Numbered from the stretch's first letter, positions 48,678-56,905 are shown. The stretch is DNA of 64,000 nt from Sphingomonas abaci (GCF_014199625.1 NZ_JACHNY010000001.1:558001-622000); one strand, 5' to 3'. Made by a program: numbers and translations. Notes: a model not told the origin generated them from the sequence alone.

Positions 48678-49304
48678 ATGAGCGACACCATCACGCTCGC
48701 TGCCGAGACGCGTGACCGGGTTGGCAAGGGAGCCTCTCGTGCGCTGCGTCGTGACGGCCGCGTCCCCGCCGTCGTCTATGGCCTGAACAAGGAGCCGACC
48801 TCGATCCATCTCGAGGAGAAGGCCCTGACCAAGGCGCTGATGACCGGCCACTTCTTCACCTCGGTCATCATGGTCGACGGTCAGCGCACGCTGGCCAAGG
48901 ACGTGGCGTTCCATCCCGTCACCGATCGCCCGACGCATGTCGACTTCCTGCGCATCGCCGAGCATTCGACCGTCACGGTCGCCGTGCCCGTCGTGTTCGC
49001 GGACGAGGAGGAGAGCCGGGGCCTGAAGCAGGGCGGCGTGCTCAACATCACCCGTCACGAGGTCGAGCTGGTGGTCGATGCCGCCAACATCCCGACCGAG
49101 CTGACCGTGTCGCTCAAGGGCCGCGAGATCGGCGACTCGATCCACATCTCCGACGTGACGCTGCCCCAGGGCGCGCAGCCGGCGATCGAGGATCGTGACT
49201 TCGCGATCGCCACGATCGTGCCGCCGACCGTGCCGACCGCCGCCGACGAGGCCGCGGACGCCGAGGCCGGCGTCGGCGTCAGCGAGGGTGGTGCGGAGGG
49301 CTGA
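48678..49304 (+). CDS. rplY: 50S ribosomal protein L25/general stress protein Ctc
   Basis: This is the long (Ctc/TL5) form of L25, which binds 5S rRNA. The 208-residue protein has the N-terminal L25 domain ([26 protein letters not shown]) and the C-terminal beta domain ([34 protein letters not shown]), then an acidic low-complexity tail. Start ATG 48678 has GGAG upstream. It precedes pth, a pairing found in many bacteria, with a terminator-like hairpin between. Confidence 0.93.
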   Translation: MSDTITLAAETRDRVGKGASRALRRDGRVPAVVYGLNKEPTSIHLEEKALTKALMTGHFFTSVIMVDGQRTLAKDVAFHPVTDRPTHVDFLRIAEHSTVTVAVPVVFADEEESRGLKQGGVLNITRHEVELVVDAANIPTELTVSLKGREIGDSIHISDVTLPQGAQPAIEDRDFAIATIVPPTVPTAADEAADAEAGVGVSEGGAEG

Positions 49305-49329
49305 GCCCTTCCCCACATCGACGCTTTCG

Positions 49330-49365
49330 GGGGCAGGGCGGCGGCGACGCTTCCCTGCCCCTTTT
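49330..49365 (+). terminator. rho-independent terminator between rplY and pth
   Basis: GGGGCAGGG (49330-49338) pairs perfectly with CCCTGCCCC (49353-49361) and is followed by TTTT and CATTT. It could end or attenuate rplY transcription before pth. Confidence 0.75.
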
Positions 49366-49399
49366 CATTTCGGGCGCATGGATTCTTGGGAGACGGGCG

Positions 49400-49966
49400 A
49401 TGCAGATCTGGGCGGGGCTGGGCAATCCCGGCGCGCAATATGCGCTGCACCGGCATAATATCGGTTTCATGGCGATGGATGCGATCGCCGCGCTGCATGA
49501 TTTCGGCCCGGTGAAGAAACAGTTCCAGGGCTGGACGCAGGAAGGCCGGATCGCCGGCCACAAGATCCTGCTGCTCAAGCCCGGAACCTTCATGAACGAC
49601 AGCGGTCGCGCGATCGGCGAGGCATTGCGCTTCTACAAGCTCGACCTGGCGGCGCTGACCGTTTTCCACGACGAGCTCGACCTCGCGCCGTTCAAGGTCA
49701 AGGTGAAGACCGGCGGCGGCGCGGCGGGACATAACGGCCTGCGCTCGACCGACCAGCATCTGGGCCAGGACTATCGCCGGGTGCGGCTGGGCATCGGCCA
49801 TCCCGGCCACAAGGACCGGGTGACCGGCCATGTGCTGGGCAATTTCGCCAAGGCGGAGATGGACGCATTGTCCGACCTGCTTGGGGCGGTGGCGGCGGAG
49901 GCGGGACGGCTGGCCGATGGGAACGACGTCCGCTTCATGAACGATGTCGCGCTCCGGTTGGCGTGA
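49400..49966 (+). CDS. pth: peptidyl-tRNA hydrolase
   Basis: Pth releases tRNA from peptidyl-tRNA that drops off ribosomes. The 188-residue protein begins with QIWAGLGNPGAQYALHRHNIGF, containing the catalytic histidine and the GLGNPG signature, then LLLKPGTFMNDSG, VFHDELDLAPFKVKVKTGGG and GHNGLRSTDQHLG. All the family's active-site positions are present. It follows rplY and is followed by a stem-loop in an AT-rich intergenic region. Confidence 0.95.
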   Translation: MQIWAGLGNPGAQYALHRHNIGFMAMDAIAALHDFGPVKKQFQGWTQEGRIAGHKILLLKPGTFMNDSGRAIGEALRFYKLDLAALTVFHDELDLAPFKVKVKTGGGAAGHNGLRSTDQHLGQDYRRVRLGIGHPGHKDRVTGHVLGNFAKAEMDALSDLLGAVAAEAGRLADGNDVRFMNDVALRLA

Positions 49967-49982
49967 AGCCCGCAAATGATAG

Positions 49983-50018
49983 TCGCTCGCAGAAAAGCAT
50001 AAAAGCATCTGCGAGCGA
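49983..50018. terminator. 11-bp stem-loop after pth
   Basis: TCGCTCGCAGA (49983-49993) and TCTGCGAGCGA (50008-50018) are perfect inverted repeats around a 14-base A-rich loop, starting 17 bases past pth. There is no strong T-tract, so it may be a terminator, an mRNA stabiliser or part of the leader of the next gene. Confidence 0.5.
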
Positions 50019-50079
50019 ATTGCATCTTGAAGTTTGATTTGAGAGTTACTTGCAAAGCCAGTGAGAGTGTTTCGCAACT

Positions 50080-50119
50080 GTTGATTTAGGTTGATTTGGG
50101 AACTTTGCGGGCGTAATCG
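50080..50119 (+). promoter_or_regulatory. tandem repeat and possible promoter before small CxxC gene
   Basis: GTTGATTTAG and GTTGATTTGG are tandem 10-base repeats (50080-50099). The second supplies TTGATT (50091-50096), which lies 17 bases from TAATCG (50114-50119). The whole stretch 49970-50110 is only about 42% GC, very unlike its surroundings. Confidence 0.4.
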
Positions 50120-50167
50120 CCGTTTCAGCAGACAACGACCCTTCAACATTCACAGAGGAGACTCATC

Positions 50168-50359
50168 ATGGCTCTCACCACTGCCGGCGCCGCCGCCTGC
50201 GCCAAGTGCAAGTTCTTCGACTCGGAGGCCTCGGGCGAGCAGCTCGGCCTTTGCCGCTACAACCCGCCGATCAGCCAGCCGAGCGGCGACACCGCCGGCG
50301 TCTGGCCGAAGGTCGAGGCGAATGACTGGTGCGGCCATTTCGAGGCGGTGGCGGCCTGA
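50168..50359 (+). CDS. small CxxC-C-C protein, possible metal-binding
   Basis: I recognise no named family. The 63-residue protein has four cysteines, C11-x2-C14, C29 and C55, in the pattern ACAKCKFFDS...GLCRYNPP...WPKVEANDWCGHFE. This pattern suggests a zinc- or iron-binding knuckle, and similar short proteins occur in many proteobacteria and phages. A good GAGGAG-like site precedes the ATG. The gene stands alone, with a long AT-rich leader and its own very strong terminator, so it looks like an abundant independent transcript. Its function is unknown. Confidence 0.7.
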   Translation: MALTTAGAAACAKCKFFDSEASGEQLGLCRYNPPISQPSGDTAGVWPKVEANDWCGHFEAVAA

Positions 50360-50383
50360 TCCGGCACCCTTCTGGCTGAAGGC

Positions 50384-50419
50384 AAAGGCCGGTCGCGACC
50401 ACCGTCGCGGCCGGCCTTT
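50384..50419 (+). terminator. strong rho-independent terminator
   Basis: AAAGGCCGG-t-CGCGAC pairs with GTCGCG-g-CCGGCCTTT around a CACC loop, giving a 15-bp GC-rich stem ending in a TTTT run, directly after the small CxxC gene. It may act on both strands because the stem base is A/T-rich on both sides. Confidence 0.85.
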
Positions 50420-50737
50420 TGCTGTGTGCGGCGAATTTGGTGGAGCAGCGCGGCGGAGGATCGCGGCCGCGTCGCGGCATGCATCACGCGGGCGGCGACG
50501 GGCCCTTGCCGGACCCGATGCTTCGCGTTCAATGGCCCCTCTCCCCGCCGAGGTCGGACTTGGGTGGACGACCGTTTCGAGTAACCGTCAAGCGCTCGCC
50601 AAGCCGGCCCGAGCCTGCTGCAGAGGGTATCGGGAGCGTCGCGAAGGTCTGTCCTTCGCCGGGACGAGAAACCCGGAAGGCGCTGAATCATCAGCCCAAC
50701 CGCCCCGCTCCTGCGTCCGGCCGCCGCTGGCCGCCAT
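50420..50737. other. intergenic region without recognised gene
   Basis: Nothing coding is convincing here on either strand. Open frames exist on both, but they lack family resemblance and ribosome sites. One imperfect hairpin, CCTTCGCCGGG with CCCGGAAGG, lies at 50653-50680. Confidence 0.5.
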
Positions 50738-50778
50738 TTGACTCCCTCACCCATTTCTATTACTAAGAGGCATTCTCA
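50738..50778 (+). promoter_or_regulatory. promoter with overlapping Fur-box-like site
   Basis: TTGACT (50738-50743), a 17-base spacer and TACTAA (50761-50766) make a good vegetative promoter. An imperfect inverted repeat TAAGAGGCATTCTCA (50764-50778) overlaps the -10. On the minus strand it reads TGAGAATGCCTCTTA, close to a Fur box half-site pair. It ends 15 bases before the ATG of the next gene. Confidence 0.5.
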
Positions 50779-50793
50779 TTAGCGAGTGCGTGC

Positions 50794-51198
50794 ATGTACG
50801 ATCTGATCGACCGCCCCGTCGCCGACCTGCCCCGTTTCGAGCAGGTGGTTCTCGCAGAGACCAGGCGGTGGGTCCATGCACTGACGCTGGCCGGGTCCGC
50901 TCCGGCCACGCCATCGGGCTTCGCGGATCATGGCGGCGCGCCGGCCGCTCGCAGCTTCGACGCGCTGATGCGCGACTTCGACCAGGGCTCGACCGACACG
51001 CTGGTGTTCGAGCGCCCCTGCCACTCGACCGTTTCGGAGACGGAGGCCGTGGTGCTCGGCCTGTGGCGCCTCGTCCGCGCCGACCGGATCGCCACTGCCC
51101 GCGCCGCCGCGGCCGGGCTGGTCGACGAGGCCAGCGCCCGCCGTATCATCGCGGCGATGGTCCGCGTCGTCGGCTTGGGCTTCGTCGCGCTCGACTGA
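50794..51198 (+). CDS. conserved hypothetical protein, putatively iron-regulated
   Basis: This 134-residue protein has no motif I can assign. It is helical and soluble in appearance, with a single cysteine block RPCHSTVSETEAVVLGLWRL near residues 73-92 and an alanine-rich C-terminal helix. It may belong to a sphingomonad family of unknown function (possibly the DUF6628-like group, but this is recollection from pattern only). A good promoter with a Fur-like operator lies just upstream. The next gene, 60 bp downstream, encodes an iron-dependent dioxygenase-like protein. Confidence 0.6.
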   Translation: MYDLIDRPVADLPRFEQVVLAETRRWVHALTLAGSAPATPSGFADHGGAPAARSFDALMRDFDQGSTDTLVFERPCHSTVSETEAVVLGLWRLVRADRIATARAAAAGLVDEASARRIIAAMVRVVGLGFVALD

Positions 51199-51257
51199 CC
51201 TCGCCGGGCGGGAAGGGCGATTGACGAAGCACCGCGCTTCCCCTCAAGCGGGTCGGC

Positions 51258-51860
51258 ATGACGATCCGCACGCTCTTCCCCACCCTGCTCTACCAGGACG
51301 ATCTCGGCGATGCCGGGCTGATCGACGAACTGGAGCATAGCGTCCGCGCGCTGGCGGAGGACGACCGCGCCGGTCGCCGCTGGTGCAAGGAGCATGGCTA
51401 CCGGGGCTATACCAGCTATGCGTCGCTGGACGACCTGCCGATGCGGGATCCCGTCTTCGCCGACCTGAAGCGCAAGCTGGACAAGCATGTCGCCCGCTTC
51501 GCCGAGGCCTGCGCCTTCGACCTGGCCGGCCGCAAGCTCAAGCTGGACAGCCTGTGGGTCAATCTGTTGAAACCCGGCGGCCATCACGCCGCGCACATCC
51601 ATCCGCACAGCGTCGTGTCGGGCACGCTCTACGTCGCGATGCCGCCGGGTGCGGGCGGGCTGAAGCTGGAGGACCCGCGCCTGCCGATGCTGATGGCCGC
51701 CCCGCCCCGCCGGGTCGACGCGGCCGAGGGGATGCGGACGTTCGAGACGGTCAGCCCCACGCCCGGCACGGTGCTGCTCTGGGAAAGCTGGCTGCGCCAT
51801 GCCGTGGTCGACAATGCCGCCAAGGGCGACCGGATCAGCGTCAGCTTCAATTACCGGTAA
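51258..51860 (+). CDS. 2-oxoglutarate/Fe(II) oxygenase-like protein (TIGR02466 type)
   Basis: This 200-residue protein fits the TIGR02466 group of putative 2OG-Fe(II) dioxygenases. The iron-site region is HHAAHIHPHSVVSGTLYV (residues 109-126, H113/H115/H117). The second histidine is probably H181 in WLRHAVVDN, and an arginine R192 in RISVSFNYR could bind 2-oxoglutarate. The N terminus IRTLFPTLLYQDDL is also typical. The substrate is unknown; some relatives act on protein or peptide side chains. It follows a gene with a Fur-like operator. Confidence 0.8.
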   Translation: MTIRTLFPTLLYQDDLGDAGLIDELEHSVRALAEDDRAGRRWCKEHGYRGYTSYASLDDLPMRDPVFADLKRKLDKHVARFAEACAFDLAGRKLKLDSLWVNLLKPGGHHAAHIHPHSVVSGTLYVAMPPGAGGLKLEDPRLPMLMAAPPRRVDAAEGMRTFETVSPTPGTVLLWESWLRHAVVDNAAKGDRISVSFNYR

Positions 51861-51912
51861 GCGCTTTCCGCGCAACGGACCGGGGGCCGGTCTGGCGGAG
51901 GCGGGCTGGCGC

Positions 51913-51946
51913 CGCGATCTTCCGGCTTCGCCGGATCGCGCCCTTA
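51913..51946 (+). terminator. hairpin before ychF
   Basis: CGCGATC-tt-CCGGC-ttc-GCCGG-ATCGCG forms a stem with one bulge, followed by CCCTTATTGG. It ends about 75 bases before ychF and probably terminates the oxygenase transcript. Confidence 0.5.
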
Positions 51947-52022
51947 TTGGTCGCGACTCTGGCCTTTTGGCCACGGCGCGCGTATCGGCGCAGCATATTC
52001 CCCTTATCACAGGACGCGACGC

Positions 52023-53123
52023 ATGGGTTTCCGCTGCGGCATCGTGGGCCTGCCCAATGTCGGCAAGTCCACCCTCTTCAACGCGCTGACCGAGACGGCG
52101 GCGGCGCAGGCCGCCAACTATCCCTTCTGCACGATCGAGCCGAATGTCGGCAACGTCGCCGTGCCCGACGACCGGTTGCAGAAACTGGCCGCGACCGCCG
52201 GCTCCGCCAAGATCATCGAGACGCAGCTCGCCTTTGTGGACATCGCCGGGCTGGTTCGCGGCGCGTCCAAGGGCGAGGGGCTGGGCAACCAGTTCCTGGG
52301 CAATATCCGCGAGGTGGATGCGATCGTCCATGTCCTGCGCTGCTTCGAGGATGGCGACGTCACCCATGTCGAGGGCAAGGTCGATCCGATCGCCGATGCC
52401 GAGACGGTCGAGACCGAGCTGATGCTCGCCGATCTGGAGAGCCTGGAGAAGCGCGTCCCCAACCTGGTCAAGAAGGGCCAGCAGGGCGACAAGGAGGCCA
52501 AGTCCGCCGCCGTCGTGCTCGGCCGCGCGCTCGACCTGCTGCGCGACGGCAAGCCCGCGCGCCTGACCGTCGCGAACGACGCCGACGAGGAACGCGCGCT
52601 GGCGCAGGCGCAGCTCCTGACCGGCAAGCCCGTCCTCTATGTCTGCAACGTCGACGAAGGCGATGCGGCCAACGGCAACGCGCACAGCGCGCGCGTGTTC
52701 GAGAAGGCGGCGGCCGAGGGCGCGCAGGCGGTGGTCGTCTCGGCGGCGATCGAGGCGGAGATCGCGACCATGCCGCCCGAGGAGCGCGGCGAGTTCCTGT
52801 CGGAGCTGGGCCTGACCGAGACCGGGCTCGCCCGCGTGATCCGCGCCGGCTACACGCTCCTCAACCTGCTGACCTTCTTCACGGTCGGCCCCAAGGAGGC
52901 GCGCGCCTGGACCGTCGCGGTCGGGGCCAAGGCGCCGCAGGCGGCGGGCGAGATCCACACCGATTTCGAACGCGGCTTCATCCGCGCCGAGACCATCGCC
53001 TATGACGACTATGTCACGCTGGGCGGCGAAAGCGGCGCCCGCGACGCCGGCAAGCTGCGGTCCGAGGGCAAGGAGTATGTCGTGCAGGACGGCGACGTGA
53101 TGCTGTTCCGCTTCAACGTGTGA
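52023..53123 (+). CDS. ychF: redox-regulated ATPase YchF
   Basis: YchF is an Obg-family P-loop protein that prefers ATP and binds ribosomes. The 366-residue protein has G1 GLPNVGKSTLFNAL, the YchF effector block NYPFCTIEPNVG, G3 DIAGLVRGASKGEGLGNQFL, and the C-terminal TGS domain (LLTFFTVGPKEARAWTV...HTDFERGFIRAE). The altered G4 (NVDE region) that gives ATP specificity fits. Length and motif order are normal. Confidence 0.95.
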   Translation: MGFRCGIVGLPNVGKSTLFNALTETAAAQAANYPFCTIEPNVGNVAVPDDRLQKLAATAGSAKIIETQLAFVDIAGLVRGASKGEGLGNQFLGNIREVDAIVHVLRCFEDGDVTHVEGKVDPIADAETVETELMLADLESLEKRVPNLVKKGQQGDKEAKSAAVVLGRALDLLRDGKPARLTVANDADEERALAQAQLLTGKPVLYVCNVDEGDAANGNAHSARVFEKAAAEGAQAVVVSAAIEAEIATMPPEERGEFLSELGLTETGLARVIRAGYTLLNLLTFFTVGPKEARAWTVAVGAKAPQAAGEIHTDFERGFIRAETIAYDDYVTLGGESGARDAGKLRSEGKEYVVQDGDVMLFRFNV

Positions 53124-53186
53124 CCGGGGGCGGGGGCTGCGGCCCTTGCCTTATCCAGGTACCGACGGGTCGGGCCGACATCCTCC

Positions 53187-53375
53187 GGATTTCTCCCCTG
53201 CAAAGGGGGGGGCGTGCGAACGTCGACCTGCCCCGGCACGTCAACGTTCGCACACATGCCCAGCATGGTGGCGGGGTGTCGCGGATCGTAGGGACGGCGA
53301 ACCCTCGCAAGCAGTGACACCGCTCGGTCGGCGCCACGCGATGCCACCTCCCCTTGCAGGGAGGAATTTGGATCG
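53187..53375. repeat. intergenic palindrome cluster
   Basis: This gap (53124-53441) has no gene. CTCCCCtgcaaaGGGGGG (about 53194-53210) and CCTCCCcttgcaGGGAGG (53347-53364) are inverted relatives at the two ends. Between them lies a 40-base near-perfect palindrome (53214-53253). Confidence 0.65.
53214..53253. repeat. 40-base interrupted palindrome
   Basis: GTGCGAACGT at 53214-53223 pairs perfectly with ACGTTCGCAC at 53244-53253. The inner 20 bases also pair (GAC, TGCC against GGCA, GTC) with single mismatches. It can form a long hairpin in RNA or a cruciform in DNA. Confidence 0.75.
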
Positions 53376-53441
53376 CTTCGGCTGAACGCCGATCGTGGAG
53401 AGGCCTTGCCGCCCCGCCCCTGCTGCCATACCCCCCCGCGC

Positions 53442-54143
53442 ATGACGATCCGCCTGATCTGCCTGGATGCCGACGACACGCTCTGGCACAATATGCGCTT
53501 CTTCCAGGAGACGGAGGCGGCGCTGGCGGCGATGCTTGCGCCCTTCGCCGATGGCCCGGCGGCGCGGGCGGCGCTGGAGGCGTGCGAGATCCGCAACCTG
53601 GCCCAATATGGATACGGCGCAAAGAGCTTCACCCTGTCGATGATCGAGACCGCGCTGGAGCTGGGTGGCGACCGCCTGTCGGTGTCGGTGGTCGCCGACA
53701 TTCTGGCGGCGGGGCGGCGGTTGCTGGCGCATCCGGTCGAACTGCTCGACGGAATCGGCGAGACGCTGGCCGCGCTCCACGCGCGCGGTGCCCTGGTGCT
53801 GGTGACCAAGGGCGACCTGTTCCACCAGGAGGCGAAGATCGCCGCATCGGGGCTGGGCGACCATTTCGCCGCGATCGAGATCGTCAGCGACAAGACCCCG
53901 GCCACCTTCCACCGCCTGTTCGAACGCCACGGCGTCGCCCCGCACGAGGCGGTGATGGCGGGCGATTCGCTGCGCTCCGACATCCACCCCGCCCTCGCCG
54001 CCGGCGCCTGGGCCGCCTATGTCCCACAACCGCTCGCCTGGAGCCACGAACAGGCGGCGGTCCCCGAGGATCACCCGCGCTTCCGCCGGCTGGAAACGCT
54101 GGCGGACCTGCCCGGCTGGATCGACCGGATCGGTAGCGATTGA
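53442..54143 (+). CDS. HAD family hydrolase (YjjG-like)
   Basis: This soluble phosphatase-like protein (233 residues) has HAD motif I in ICLDADDTLWHN (nucleophile D9, general acid D11). Motif II is in VLVTKGD, motif III is a lysine in VSDKTPATF and motif IV is in VMAGDSLRSDIHPALAAG. The cap insertion after motif I makes it a subclass C1 enzyme similar to YjjG-type nucleotidases. The start is ATG 53442, twelve codons inside a longer frame. Substrate not predictable. Confidence 0.86.
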   Translation: MTIRLICLDADDTLWHNMRFFQETEAALAAMLAPFADGPAARAALEACEIRNLAQYGYGAKSFTLSMIETALELGGDRLSVSVVADILAAGRRLLAHPVELLDGIGETLAALHARGALVLVTKGDLFHQEAKIAASGLGDHFAAIEIVSDKTPATFHRLFERHGVAPHEAVMAGDSLRSDIHPALAAGAWAAYVPQPLAWSHEQAAVPEDHPRFRRLETLADLPGWIDRIGSD

Positions 54144-54216
54144 GATCGCGGCCGAAACGCCACGACAGCGTCATGCACCGGCGATAGATGGGTCCATTGT
54201 GAACAGGATCCTCTCG

Positions 54217-55506
54217 ATGCCCCGGTTGCCTTTCTTCGCCGCCTTGCTGCTGTCGGCCTGCGCCTTGCCGGCGAGCCCGCCCGCCCTGCCGCCCGTCACC
54301 GCGCCGGCCCGGGCGACCGCAACCGGCGCAACGCCCCCGCCAGCGCCGGCCGTGCCCGACCGCCCGACCACCATCCTGGTCTCGATCGACGGCTTCCGCC
54401 CCGACTATCTCCGCCATGGCGACACGCCGCATCTCGACGCCATTGCCGCGGCGGGCGTCTCGGGCAGCATGTACCCCTCCTTTCCGTCGATCACCTTTCC
54501 CAACCATTATACCCTGGTCACCGGCCTGCGCCCCGACCGCAACGGCATCGTCTCCAACACCATGGAGGACCCGGCCAAGCCCGGCGCGCTGTTCCAGCTC
54601 AGCGACAGCAAGGTCACGCACGACCCCGACTGGTGGAATCAGGCCGAACCCCTTTGGGTCACGGCGGAGCGCGCCGGCATCCGGTCCGCGACCATGTTCT
54701 GGCCGGGCTCCGACCTGCCGATCCGGGGCATGCGGCCGCAGGATTGGCTGCTCTACGATCCCGACTATACCAGCGCCCAGCGGGTCCGCACCGTGCTCGA
54801 CTGGCTGCGGCGTCCGGCCGGGGCGCGGCCGGGCTTCGTCACCCTCTATTTCGACACGGTCGACAAGACCGCGCATCACGACGGCTTCTACGCCCCCCAG
54901 AAAACCGCCGCGATCCGCGATGTCGATGCGCAGATCGGCGCGCTCCGGGCCGGGCTCGCTGCGATTGGCCGACCGGTCAATCTGGTGATCGTGTCGGATC
55001 ATGGCATGGCTCCGGTGCCGATCGCGCAGCGGATCGATCCCGCCGGGATCGCGCCCCCCGCCACCACCCGCACCCTGGGGGGAGGGCCGCTGCTCGGCAT
55101 CTATCCGCGCGACGGCGTCGACCCGCGTGTGCTCGACGCGGCGGTCGGCCGCCATGCGCACGATCGATGCTGGCGGCGGGAGGCCCTGCCCGCCCGCTTC
55201 CACTATGGCCGCAATCCGCGCGTCCCGCCGCTGGTCTGCCTGGCCGATATCGGCTGGAGCTTCGCCGACAAGCCATCGGCCTATGTGCGCGGTGACCATG
55301 GCTATGACCCACGCGACCCGGCGATGCGCGCCTTGTTCCTGGCGACGGGTCCGGCTTTTCGGTCCGGTCGGCGGCTGGCGCCGTTCGACAATGTCGATGT
55401 CGCGCCGCTGTTGCGCGACCTGATCGGCCTGCCCCCGGGCCAGGGGCTGGACGGCACCGACCGACCGTTCCGGGCCGTGCTCCGCCGCCAGCCACTGGAC
55501 CGCTGA
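54217..55506 (+). CDS. nucleotide pyrophosphatase/phosphodiesterase (alkaline phosphatase superfamily), lipoprotein
   Basis: This periplasm-facing enzyme resembles NPP-type ectonucleotide pyrophosphatases. The 429-residue protein has a lipoprotein signal ending LLLSAC. Zinc ligands are in LVSIDGFRPDYL, the threonine nucleophile in PSITFPNHYTLVTGLRPDRNG, and further metal ligands in FDTVDKTAHHDG, IVSDHGM and RGDHGYD. All two-metal positions appear present. The ATG at 54217 has AGGA eight bases upstream; a GTG at 54199 is possible. A proline- and alanine-rich linker follows the lipid anchor. Confidence 0.88.
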   Translation: MPRLPFFAALLLSACALPASPPALPPVTAPARATATGATPPPAPAVPDRPTTILVSIDGFRPDYLRHGDTPHLDAIAAAGVSGSMYPSFPSITFPNHYTLVTGLRPDRNGIVSNTMEDPAKPGALFQLSDSKVTHDPDWWNQAEPLWVTAERAGIRSATMFWPGSDLPIRGMRPQDWLLYDPDYTSAQRVRTVLDWLRRPAGARPGFVTLYFDTVDKTAHHDGFYAPQKTAAIRDVDAQIGALRAGLAAIGRPVNLVIVSDHGMAPVPIAQRIDPAGIAPPATTRTLGGGPLLGIYPRDGVDPRVLDAAVGRHAHDRCWRREALPARFHYGRNPRVPPLVCLADIGWSFADKPSAYVRGDHGYDPRDPAMRALFLATGPAFRSGRRLAPFDNVDVAPLLRDLIGLPPGQGLDGTDRPFRAVLRRQPLDR

Positions 55507-55557
55507 CCCGATCCCTCTCACAATGTCCGCAAAGACGGACAGCCGGAGGAGAGTGGG

Positions 55558-56010
55558 ATGCGCTATTTCGAGGATCTGGTGGTCGGCACCGTCGCCCGCT
55601 TCGGCGACTATGCGGTCACGCGCGAGGAGGTGCTGGACTTCGCCCGCCGCTTCGACCCCCAGCCCTTCCACCTCGACGACGACGCCGCCGCCGCGACGCA
55701 TTTCGGGCGGCTGGCGGCGTCGGGCTGGCATACGGCGGCGATGACCATGGCGATGCTGGTCGCGCAGATGAGCGAGACAGCGGAAGCGTCGCTAGGTTCG
55801 CCGGGGCTGGACGAACTGAAATGGCTGCGGCCCGTCCATCCCGGCGATCGGCTGCGGGTGGAGACGGAGTTGCTGGAGAAGCGGCCGTCCGCCAGTCGGC
55901 CCGGCCTTGGTCTCACCAAGTCGCGCACCACCACCTTCAACCAGGACGGCGTGGCGGTGCTGACCTTCGTCGCCAATGGAATGATCCGCACCCGCCCGGC
56001 CGGCGGGTGA
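55558..56010 (+). CDS. MaoC family dehydratase
   Basis: This hot-dog fold (R)-specific enoyl-CoA hydratase-like protein (150 residues) has the hydratase 2 motif RFDPQPFHLDDDAAAATHFG, with the catalytic Asp and His, then LAASGWHTAAMTMAML and LRPVHPGDRLRVETELLE. A strong GGAGGAGAG site precedes the ATG. Its substrate is unknown, and neighbouring genes give no clear pathway. Confidence 0.9.
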   Translation: MRYFEDLVVGTVARFGDYAVTREEVLDFARRFDPQPFHLDDDAAAATHFGRLAASGWHTAAMTMAMLVAQMSETAEASLGSPGLDELKWLRPVHPGDRLRVETELLEKRPSASRPGLGLTKSRTTTFNQDGVAVLTFVANGMIRTRPAGG

Positions 56011-56019
56011 CGGAGCGGA

Positions 56020-56202
56020 TCAGATCCGGGCGACGCCCGACAATCGCTCGACATGGCCGCGATGCTCGCCGCCAAAGGCGCGGTCGAGATAATAGCCGGC
56101 CAGCGTATAGTGCGCCTTGGTCGCGGAGGCTTCCGTCGAGGATCGCGCCATGCGCAATTCGGCCTCGGCGCGGGCATGGTAATAGGCTTTGTCGTCCCTC
56201 AT
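56020..56202 (-). CDS. short conserved helical protein
   Basis: The function is unknown. The 60-residue protein is helical and rich in Ala, Arg and Tyr (KAYYHARAEAELRMARSSTE followed by HYTLAGYYLDRAF), a pattern typical of small sphingomonad proteins found in stress- or phosphate-related neighbourhoods. Start ATG 56200-56202 has AAGGA seven bases upstream, and a 16-codon longer frame is rejected. It is convergent with the MaoC-type gene. Confidence 0.6.
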   Translation of the reverse strand: MRDDKAYYHARAEAELRMARSSTEASATKAHYTLAGYYLDRAFGGEHRGHVERLSGVARI

Positions 56203-56377
56203 CGTTCGATCCTTGGTGGATGTCTCACGCTGTACTGGGCTTTTCGCCAAGCCTGTTATGCGCTGGCACAGCCATGATTTCCTTCACGGGCATCAATAGT
56301 TGATCCCGACCGTCCCCCTGCGGTCGCAGCCCCGGGGCGTCCGGCCGCCGCTTGCATCACGGATGCCGGGGGTTGGT

Positions 56378-56905
56378 TCAGCGCCGGTCGCGCCCCGGGC
56401 GACCGCCACCGCCGCGCGGTCCCCGGACGCCCTCGGGACGCGGCCCCCGGACCGTCGGGGGACGATAACCGCCGCCAGGCGCGACCACGCCGGGCGGCCG
56501 CACCCCGCCAGGCTGGGCGAAACCGCCCCAGTCGGCGCGTGGCCGGCGTCCCTGCCCCCAGGCGCCGTTGCGGCCCCAGCCCTGGCGGCGGCCCTGGTCG
56601 TACCAGGCGCGGCGGCGATCCTGCCAATAGCGTTGCTGGCGGCCGTTCCAGCGATAGGCGCGGCGATCCCGGTCGAAGACATAGGCGCCGGTGCCGGGAT
56701 AGTAGAAATTGTCGTACCAACCGTAATAGCCCGGCGCATAGCCGTAGCCCGGACCATAGAGCCCACCGGCATAACCATAGCCCGGGCCGTACCCGCCACC
56801 ATAGCCGGCATCCAGGCCGCCATAGCCATAACCGTCCGCGCAACCGGCCACGGACAAGCCGAGCCCGACGAGCAACGCCGTCAGGCACGAGGATTTCAGG
56901 ATCAT
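56378..56905 (-). CDS. glycine/tyrosine/arginine-rich lipoprotein
   Basis: This 175-residue protein has a lipoprotein signal (LLVGLGLSVAGC). The mature region is Gly/Tyr-rich with repeats of the GYGPGYGY type (residues about 22-65), then a conserved-looking YVFDRDRRAYRWNGRQQRYW, then a Gly/Pro/Arg-rich tail. It is a low-complexity envelope protein of unknown role. Start ATG 56903-56905 has GGAGG upstream, six codons inside a longer frame. It is alone in its transcript. Confidence 0.65.
   Translation of the reverse strand: MILKSSCLTALLVGLGLSVAGCADGYGYGGLDAGYGGGYGPGYGYAGGLYGPGYGYAPGYYGWYDNFYYPGTGAYVFDRDRRAYRWNGRQQRYWQDRRRAWYDQGRRQGWGRNGAWGQGRRPRADWGGFAQPGGVRPPGVVAPGGGYRPPTVRGPRPEGVRGPRGGGGRPGRDRR

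Noticed and set aside
50257..50754. 165-residue minus-strand frame after the small CxxC gene
   Set aside because: It runs through the strong terminator and the CxxC gene, has no motif and no ribosome site.
53884..55731. 615-residue minus-strand frame across the phosphodiesterase and HAD genes
   Set aside because: It spans several genes on the other strand without any recognisable domain.
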